Assembly (NCBI GenBank): GCA_905221605.1
Contig: CAJNDS010000347.1
Span: 718,001 to 782,000 of the forward strand
Length of the DNA stretch: 64,000 bases
Reading direction: 5' to 3'
From: Symbiodinium natans
Taxonomy: Eukaryota; Sar; Dinophyceae; Suessiales; Symbiodiniaceae
Positions 23,901 to 32,969 of the stretch are shown here, piece by piece. The notes below the pieces were generated by a model. It was not told the DNA's origin. It searched no databases and saw only the letters and a program-made list of their open reading frames with translations. A program made the position numbers and the translations under genes. Each line of letters starts with the position of its first letter. Positions within the stretch are counted from its first letter, which is position 1.

Positions 23901-26900
23901 CCATGGCTTCAAGCTTCCACCCTAAAGCCGAAACACAAACCGCAGGGAACCTAATTTGGGCTCATAACCTACGGGGGGGAACCCGAAGGGGGACGAGAAA
24001 CCGAAAAGTCAACCCCAACAGAATCCCTTGATTTCCCTGGATCAACCACACAACAAACCCAAACCACAGGGCGCTCACCTTTTACTACCAGGCACATGGC
24101 CCAGTCTTGAGCCATAAGAGATTCCCGGGTACATTGACCCTTTCAACTTCCAACACTAACTCTTTTTACAATACCAGTTGCAGCTCCGCATAGGGTTTAG
24201 GGTTTAGGGTTTAGGGTTTGGGAAGTTACATGGTTCCTAGCTTCTTTACAGGGTTCTGGAGTATGGGCCCTTGGGTTGTATCAGCTAGCTCCCAGCGTCC
24301 CCAACCAACAAAATTATTTTTCTTCTTCTTGTTCGAAACTTTGAAGATCCATTTTAGGTTTTAGGGTTTTGAGGGTTTACGGTTTAGGGTTTAGGGTTTC
24401 TTTCCAGACCCCTGTCACGGAATTGTACACAGCAATTTCGTGGGGCTCCCTGGCAGCCAAGGTTCACCTGCTACCTTCACCCCAACGGCATGCACAGCGT
24501 TCGCCAGTATCCGAGCGTCTTCTGCGACGGGGCCGGCCACGCGTCCATGATGCTGATCGGAGGCCGGGCTTCAAGTTGGGGGTTAAACCCCTAAACCCGA
24601 AACCCGAAAACCGAAACCCTAAACCCTAAACCCTGAACCCTAAACCCTAGACCCCAACTCCCATTCTAAACCCTAGGCGGTGCAGGCCTTGTAGGGTTTG
24701 TTGCTTAGGGGTTGATTCAGGGCGGTCGACTTCATTTCGACCATGGCGCCTCAAGTTGTAGACTCTCGCCCCAAAGCGCTCTAGCCGTTGCTCAGGACCA
24801 ACATTCTTTGGCCCGCCCTTCAAAGCTAAATCTTGGACTTTCGCGGGTACGCCGCGCTGGTTTATAACCAGAAACTAAAGCGGACACACACGTCAACGTC
24901 ACAGTATCTAGCTGGTAGCGAGCACACCTGAGGCTAAGTGCCCCAAATAAGGCTACAACCATAGTTACCCGACTTTCTATCCCTGCTTAGAAGTACCCAT
25001 GCACCTCCAAGTAAGCCTACTTTGTGTCTGTCTCCCGAAGGCATCCTCATGACGCTGGTCGCCGGATTTCTCGCCGCCTGCGCTTGGGCGGTGTGGCGCA
25101 TGCCATACTGGACCCTCAAGCAGGAGCGCGGTCCTCCAAGAAAGATACTTAATTACCTCTCTCTCTCTCTCTTGTACAATCTATTTAGATTTGGTTTTCG
25201 TGCCTGCAGATGTTTGGTGGTGGTGGCCTTGAATGTTAACTAGCACTTTACTTTGCTTCGAACATCCCCACCCTCTCTGGGTAGAGATACTGTGGGGTTG
25301 GGCACTCCCGGGACACTCTGGGGCTGGGCACTCCAGGGATGAGCCAGGAGAAGGCAGTACCTCAAACCTTTTAACCACCCCCCAAAAAACACTTCGAACA
25401 CCCCACCCTGCAGATTTGGAATTTGCACCCCCTCCTACTCAGGGGCCACGCACTGCAAGGGTGCTCTGGGGATACGCTGGGGATGGGCATTCCAGGTATT
25501 CTCGGAGGAAACCCTAAACCCAAAACTCTAAACCCTTAACCCTTAATTGAACCCTCAACCCTCCTCCCCGCCCTCCCTACATCCTAAACCCCACCCCAAG
25601 CTCCCCTCTCTCCCTCTCTCCCTCTCTCCCTCTCTCCCTCTCTCCCTCTCTCCCTCTCTCCCTCTCTCTCTCCCTCCTCTCCTCTCTACCTACTCCTCCT
25701 TCTCTCCCTCTCGCCCTCTTCCCTCTCTCTCTCTCTCCACTCTCTCTATCCCTCTCTCCCTCTTCTCTCGACTGCTCTCCTCTCTCCTCTCGCCCTCTCT
25801 CCCTCCCTCCCTCTCTCCCTCTCTCCTCTCTCCCTCTCTCCCTCTCTCCCTCTCTCCCTCTCTCCCTCTCTCCCTCTCTCCCTCTCTCCCTCTCTCCCTC
25901 TCTCCTTCTCTCTCTCGCTCTCTCTCCCTCTCCCCACGGCCAGGCCAAGCGGCATTACGTCGCCGCCTTCCGTTTCGTCAAGGAGGGCTATCGACTGGAT
26001 TCCTGGTGGCCTGCCCTATTTAATTACGATGTATTTTGTGCTGTAGGGTTTAGCCAGGGGTTTAGGGTTTAGGGTTAAGGGTTTAGGGTTTAGGGTTTAG
26101 GGTTTAGGGATCAGGGGTTTAAAGAGGTCATGAAATGACGATCATTGAACTTTGAGATTTTTGTGTTGCTTTGAAGATCTTGGGTTCGCACGTTGCTGAG
26201 ATCGGGTCCCTTTCTGGGGTGCCCTAACTTCCCGAAATCCCTAATCCCTAAACCCTAGACCCGAAATCCTAAACCCGAAATCCTAAACCATAAGCCCTAA
26301 ACCCTAAACCCTAAACCCTAAACCCTAAACCCTAAACCCTAAACCTAAACCCTAAACCCTAAGCTAGTATTTGGCTAAGAACGGCTCCCCCAAAATAGGA
26401 AATATTGCCTGATTATTGTTTCTCTATATGTTTTTGCGGGGGGTCTTAAGCAAAATGGTGGTAAGCCGGACGCCCTAAACCCCAAAACACTAAGGGGTGG
26501 AGGTTCACAATTATAACGCTACTTCTAAGCCCCAAAGCCTGCTAAAGTAGGTTGTCAGGAGACTCATAATGCCGGTGATAAATACACCATGAACCTCCAT
26601 TGTACCCAACCCTAAAGGGCTTCCCTATGTGTTAATACACCGACCCCTAAACCCTAAACCCTATAACCCTAGACCCTAAACCCATGTGAGCGCTTTAAGG
26701 TGGTACGGTGTGCCCGTGCTCCTCACGGGCCCTCTGCTGTCACTTCCTGGCCTGGTGGCCGCGGACGACCCTGCCTCACAGGCGAGGCCGTGGTCCCCAA
26801 AGCCGCAAACCTCCCTTCAAGTAGTTGCTATCCCTAAACCTAAAACCCTAAACCCTAAACCCTAAACCCTAAACCCTAAACCCTAAACCCTAAACCCTAA

Positions 26901-29900
26901 ACCCTAAACCCTAAACCCTAAACCCTAAACCCTAAACCCCCTAAACCCTAAACCCTAAACCCTAAACCCTAAACCCTAAGGCCAAAATCCTTCATCCAGA
27001 GCTCTAAACCCGAAACCCGAAAACCCTGCTCAGATGGTGCTCACAACCTTGATCCTCTTCGCACACTTGCTGCTGCTCTTACTGTGCTGGCCGTGGAAGG
27101 TGCGATCGGGGAGAGTGCAGGGTTTAGGGTTTAAAGCCTTGGGGCTTTTGGGCTTAGGGTTTGGGTTTTTCAGGCTCAGGGCTTTATAAACAGCCCTAAA
27201 CCCCAAGCCCTAAACCCTAAACCCTAAACCCCCTAAACCCCCTAAACCCCCTAAACCCCCTAAACCCCCTAAACCCCCTAAACCCCCTAAACCCCCTAAA
27301 TCCCCTAAACCCCCTAAACCCCCTAAACCCCCCCCCTAAACCCCCCCTAAACCCCCTAAACCCCCTAAACCCCCTAAACCCCCCCCCTAAACCCCCCCCC
27401 TAAACCCCCTAAACCCCCTAAACCCCCATAAACACCCTAAACCCCCTAAACCCCCTAAACCCTAAACCCTAAACCCTAACCCTAACCCTAAACCCTAAAC
27501 CCTAAACCCTAAACCCTAAACCCTAAACCCTAAACCCTAAACCCTAAACCCTAAACCCTAAACCCTAAACCCTAAACCCTAACCCGGCTTGCTTGGGGAG
27601 GTTAAGGTTTAGGGTTCCGCGCTGCGAGATTGGTAGGGGCCCAGGGTGTTTCGGGACTTCGTGGCTACACCTTGGGATGTTCCCCCTTGTACCAACAGTC
27701 CTTTAGGTGGTACCATAATTCCTATTCAGGACTGTTAGTATATGGGGGAGCATCCCAAGCGATACCTCTTGACCAGGGATGCTGTCAACTTAATATGCTT
27801 CTTAGCTAGGATAAGCCGTTCGCCAGGCAGGCGACCAGCGGTGTATCTGTACAGAGACACGTGCCGCAAAACATGTGTGTATATATATATATGTATTTTT
27901 ACATATATGTGTATATCCACATACCACATGACTTCAACACTATCCGCACAGCTGTGGAGCAAATGCGAAGCTGACGTAGGTCGCTTCATTCACATCGCCA
28001 AAACGCAGGTGGTTCCTTTCCCCAAGGGGCAAAGGAGCCACTACTTGGAGGTTCAGGGTACCTGCAAACCCCAACTATAACTGTACTTACAAGCCCTCTA
28101 AGTCCTCTCAGTAGGTTATAAGTAGACTTATACTTGAGGTTGTAAGTATGATAGGTACCCCTGAACCTCCAAGTTAGTAAGTAGATTTTCAATTGGGGTC
28201 GAAGTACTTTGAGTGCTCTAAAGTGAGACTTCTACTTGGGGTTATATGTATATATATATATAGAGATAAAATAAATATATACGTACCCATGGACCTCCAA
28301 GTACAGATGTTCCGTGCTTGGTCCTTACGGAGAGTTCAGTGTGGATTCTTGGTTAGGGCCTTTCGAAATCCAGGGAGGGAGCTGTGGGTCGAGGGAGTGA
28401 GGGTCCAGGGTTTAGGGTTTAGGGTGTCGGGTTTAGGGTTTAGGGTTTAGGGCTTAGGGTTTGGTCTTTCGGGTTTAGGGTTCAGGGTTGAGTTCAGGGT
28501 GCCCACTTTCCTTGAAAGGTCCCGGTGGTGAATGTCATTGAGACCGTTGCGGCATCCGGGCTTTCGATGGCTGAGGGGGGGGTCTCTGGCTTAAGGGTTT
28601 CGGGTTTAGGGTTTCGGGTTTAGGGTTTAGGGTTCAGGGTTTAGGGCGGTTTCAAGGACCTAAGCCCTCAAAGCCCTAGGGAGCCCTACAAACTCCTGAG
28701 CAGCCCTTAAACCTCTACAACACCACCCCCCAAAACCCTAAAGAACCCTACAAAGTTCGCGCAATCCGAAAATCTTCCAGAAAAGCCCTTGAACAGAATC
28801 CCTTTGACACCCCTAAGCCCGGTAAGCCTGAAGCCTCAAGCTCTGAGTCGCAGGAGCATGTCAGAACGCGCGGGCCAAAACTTCTTCAGGGTTTAGGGTT
28901 TAGGGTTGAGGGTTTATGGACCATTTGTTGCGAAGTAAGTTCCTGATCTTTTTTACTACTTCACTCTGAATCTTTGCCCCTGCCAAGGGCCGACAAAGCT
29001 CTAAGAAGACGGAGACCCAAAAGCTTCAAAGACGGCCAAAGGCACGAACTAAAGCCAACAAACTGAAAAGAGGCTCCCAAAGCCCAAAGCAACCGACACT
29101 TTTTTGAGGCCTTAAAAAAAGACCTCACTCCAAAGCGTGGAACATCCTCAGCCCTAAGCAGGGCCAAGGCATGAACGAACAAAGGCCCCCAATTGCCCCT
29201 AAACCCCAAACCCTCAACAGTCCTCATCCCCGAAACCTGGACCTGGGACCCTGAACTCACCCTCGTCGCCTCGAACCCGAGAAGCCTAGCCGCCTCGAAC
29301 CCGAGAACCTTTAGAACCCGAGAACCCTAGAACCCTAGAAACCTAGAACCCTACAACCTGAGAACCTTAGATCCCGAGAACCCGAGAACTCTAAACCCTA
29401 AACCCTCAACCCTAAACCCTAAACCCTAAACCCTAAGCCCTACACCCTAAACCCTACACCCTAAACCCTAAACCTTAAACCCTAAACCCTAAACCCTTTG
29501 AATCCCCAGGTCTCGGGCGCCCTCTTCTCAGCCATCAGCGCCGGGTTCTTCCTTCCGCCTGGGTCTGGGCCGCTCCCCGCAGATTTGGGGGGGTTTTAGG
29601 GGTTCTGGGGTCTAGAGGTTTCAGGGTTTAGGGTTTGAGGGTTTAGGTCTTAGGGTTTCAGGTCTTAGGGGTTTATGGGGTTTCGGGGTCTAGGGGTGTG
29701 GGAGTCGAACAGGCGAGTGAGCAGTTGGTTTTTTTGGGGGGAGTGGGGGGGGGTTTAGGGGTCTAGGGTCAAGTTTAGGGCAGTTACATTTTGGCAGTTT
29801 TCTTTTTTCGGCGGCGGGGCTCAGGGGGTGTACCAAGCTCACCCTACACCCCAAACCCCAAACCCTGAACCCTAAACCCTTTTCCCTAGACCCTAAACTC

Positions 29901-32900
29901 CCAGGACCTCCTTCTCAAGAGCCTTCGCCATGCTCACCCGCACGGTGGTGGCGGGCGCCTTCTGCCTGGTTTCGGCACCTCGTCGTTTTAGGGTTTAGGG
30001 GTCTAGGGGTTTAGGGGGTTTAGCGGTTTATGGAGTTTAGGGGGTTTAGGGGGTTTAGGGGGTTTAGGGGTTTAGGGGGTTTAGGGGTTTAGGGGTTTAG
30101 GGGTTTAGGGGGGCTTCAGGGCTTTAACGGCTCAGGGCTCCTTGGGGTTGTCTTTGACAGGGTTTAGGGTATTAGTTTGATGCCCAGGTCAGGTATAGGA
30201 CCCCACGCTCACGCTCGCAACGCTTTTTGGGGTTCAGGGTTTTTGCGGCCTGGGACGCTATCTTTCAAGGCGGGGGGGGGGGTTGTTCCAAAATATGGTA
30301 CCTGGAAGGGTTGCAATAGAATACCCAACCTTGTGTATTCAGTTCTTGGGACCATAATTTAGAGAACCTAGGCTTGGACGGCTCCCGCTCTGGTGTTGGG
30401 GTAGTTTCATGGGCCCTCAATGTGGTCGCACCTTCTTTAAAGAGTTCTGAGGTATGGACCCTTGGGTGTTTTAGAGTAGATTTAGGGGGTATATAAGGGT
30501 TCTCCGTTTACGGGATCAGGTTAGGGGACCATGTAACTACCCTGAGATCTGGGCTTCTGACCCCTTAATCAACAAGTCTTTAAGTAGAGCCTTCGTCCTG
30601 GGATTTTCAACCTGGAACTGCAGAGAAGATGCCCGAGTTGTCCCCCTGGTTCTTAGTAGGGAATGAGGGAAGGAGTACTTTGGGCTCCAATTCCCTCATT
30701 CCCTACTAAGAACCAGCCAGTTGTTGTGGCTCAGGTGATGTTCGTCTGCGGACTGATCGAGTGCAAGTGTTACGGAAGGAGCTTTCATGCCTCTGCTCTG
30801 TTTCGGGGGTATTGAGTGACATCCAACCCCTCAACCCTACTTGGAGGTTCAGGGTACTTATAACCCAATTATGAGTGTCACCGAAAGGCCCCTGAACCTT
30901 AAGTACCCTAATAGGGTTATACTTGAGTTATAAGTACAGGGGAAGCTACTCGTATCCAAAGCCTTCAAGGGTTCAGAACTGAGAAGTCTAGTGGCTAGCC
31001 CAGGTCTCAGTGCAGGTTCGTGCCTCAAGTTCCACGTGTGCAGCAAGACTGCCTGTTGACAACCGGCAGCCGTTTTCTTCGCAGCAGGGAGCCAGGAAAG
31101 TGTTCCATCTCGTTCTCAGCGCCAGATGTGGGGGTCTGCGAAAATAGGGGTCTCCCTGAAATAAACCCCAAGGATCCCAATAAGGTACCCCCGAGTTTCG
31201 GAAACCCCCATGTAGAGCAAAGGAACGAGCGAGGAGCCATCCTAGAACAAAGCGGAAATTCGAGTCGGATCTGACGGTCCGCAGCTGTCAGAAACCTGCC
31301 TTGGACCCCAGACCCCAAACCCTGAACCCCTAAACCCCTGCACCCTAAACCCACAAACCCAAGCCCTAAACTCTAAAACATACCTCCTGAAGCCTTAGGC
31401 TTGGGTTAGGCCTCGGACAAGCCTACGCCCCAAAGCCCTAAACCCCACAACCCGCCTCAGACTCTGGACTCCAAACCCTGAATCCTGAACCCTGGACACC
31501 GTTTTTTCTGGGGTGTTCAGTGTGTTTAGAGCTTTGGGGTGGCTAGGGCGTGTAGGGCTTAGGGCGTATGCTGGTTTTTTTGGGGGAGTGAGGACCCGGC
31601 GATTTATCTGGATGGACCTGACGCGTCCCAGAAGCTTGGCTCTGTGCATGTCAAGGGGAACCTGTAAAACCCTAAACCCTAAAGCCTGTACCCTAAACCC
31701 TAAACCCGAAACCCTATGCCCTAAACCCTAAACCCTAAACCACCCTAAACCCTAAACCCCCCAAAGGCTCGAAGCGATAAGCTGCCAAACCCTCAGTTCC
31801 CAGAACGGCCGCAACATAACTCTCAAACTCTAAGGCCTGAACCCTAAGCCCTATACATGTAAGAAAACCCTAAACCCTAAACCCTAAACCCTAAACCCTA
31901 GACCCTAGACCCTAGACCCTAGACCCTAGACCCTAGACCCTAGACCCTAGACCCTAGACCCTAGACCCTAGACCCTAGACCCTAGACCCTAGACCCTAGA
32001 CCCTAGACCCTACATGTAAGATTAGCGTGGGCGCCGCTTGCATTCCCAGGCGATGTGCGATACCTCTACGATGGGCTCTTCAGCATCATGGAGTCATTGG
32101 CTACGTGGCTCTAAGGGAGTGAGCTGAAGCGTGGGGTTTAGGGTTTATGGTTTAGGGTTAGGGTTTAGGGCTTAAGGTTTAGGGTTTAGAGTTTAGGGTT
32201 TAGGGTTTAGAGTTTAGGGTTTAGGGTGTAGAGTGTAGGGTTTTGGGTAAAGGGTTTGGGGTTTAGGTCTTAGGGTTTAGGGGCCCCTGCCAGCCCTCAC
32301 CTTCCCAACTTGTACATCATCATGTAGATTTAGGGTTTAGGGTGTAGGGTTTAGGATGCAGAGGTTAGAGCTCAGGATATTTTTGGATGTTTAATATAGG
32401 GTTTAGGCCGCAGAGTTTAGGGCTTAGGGTTTGGGATGCAGAGTTTGGGGTTTAGTAGTTTCTATAGGCACCTGTGGAGTCACAAGGCCCTTAAAAGAAG
32501 GAAAGGAGGCCTCTAGAGCGCTGTTCCCAGAATAGGGTTTAGGGTTTAGGGTTTAGGGTTTAGGGTTTAGGGTTTGGGTCCTAGGGTTTAGGGTTTAGGC
32601 CCTAAGACGTGAACCCCTCATGTGCCTGAATCCGCTTTATAAGGTTCACCCAAATAGGCATCACTGGATCAACATCAAGGTCCCGTTGGGCTCCCATGAG
32701 AGCTACTATTCGGTGTCTAGAGTTTGATTTGAACATGTTGGGTTCTTCGGTTAAGGGCGGCCGAAGAGTTTCCTGCGTCCTCATTTATTGAAGCGGGTGC
32801 CATATCTGAATAGTACACTGAATAATAGTCCCGAAGACAAGGGCTAAGAGATTTGGGGTTCAGGGTTTAGGGCCCACGGGCAAATTGCAGACTATGTGCT

Positions 32901-32936
32901 TATGTGCAGAGCGCGCGCATGCGCTCGCGCACGCCG

Positions 32937-32969
<33 letters not shown>

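Larger units (their letters stand above)
15501..24190 (-). mobile_element. LTR element without pol, carrying CCCH/WW/S1-domain ORFs, inserted antisense in an intron of gene A
   Basis: 8,690 bp bounded by two 221-bp direct repeats differing at one position that I can see, so the insertion is recent. Read on the minus strand the LTR begins TGCGGAGC and ends CCCGTA. Both outer flanks carry TAGGG (15496-15500 and 24191-24195), a 5-bp target duplication inside a TTTAGGG array. A primer-binding site abuts the 5' LTR and a polypurine tract abuts the 3' LTR. The inside holds three large overlapping ORFs (1018, 383 and 1301 codons) but no protease, integrase, RT or RNase H motif. It must depend on another element's enzymes. 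The half-tRNA type of primer site is the one used by copia and Ty5. Confidence 0.85.

Noticed and set aside
25547-26023. Long Ser/Leu/Pro and Glu/Arg open frames on both strands
   Set aside because: They are translations of the (CTCTCC)n tract and have no complexity.
27034-27099. A signal-peptide start exon, MVLTTLILFAHLL
   Set aside because: It has a good acceptor just before the ATG and joins in phase on both sides within gene A, so an internal membrane exon is more likely.
28961-29260. Minus-strand frame of 99 codons between exons 13 and 14
   Set aside because: No domain, no repeat support, inside an intron of gene A; parts are translated telomere-like units.
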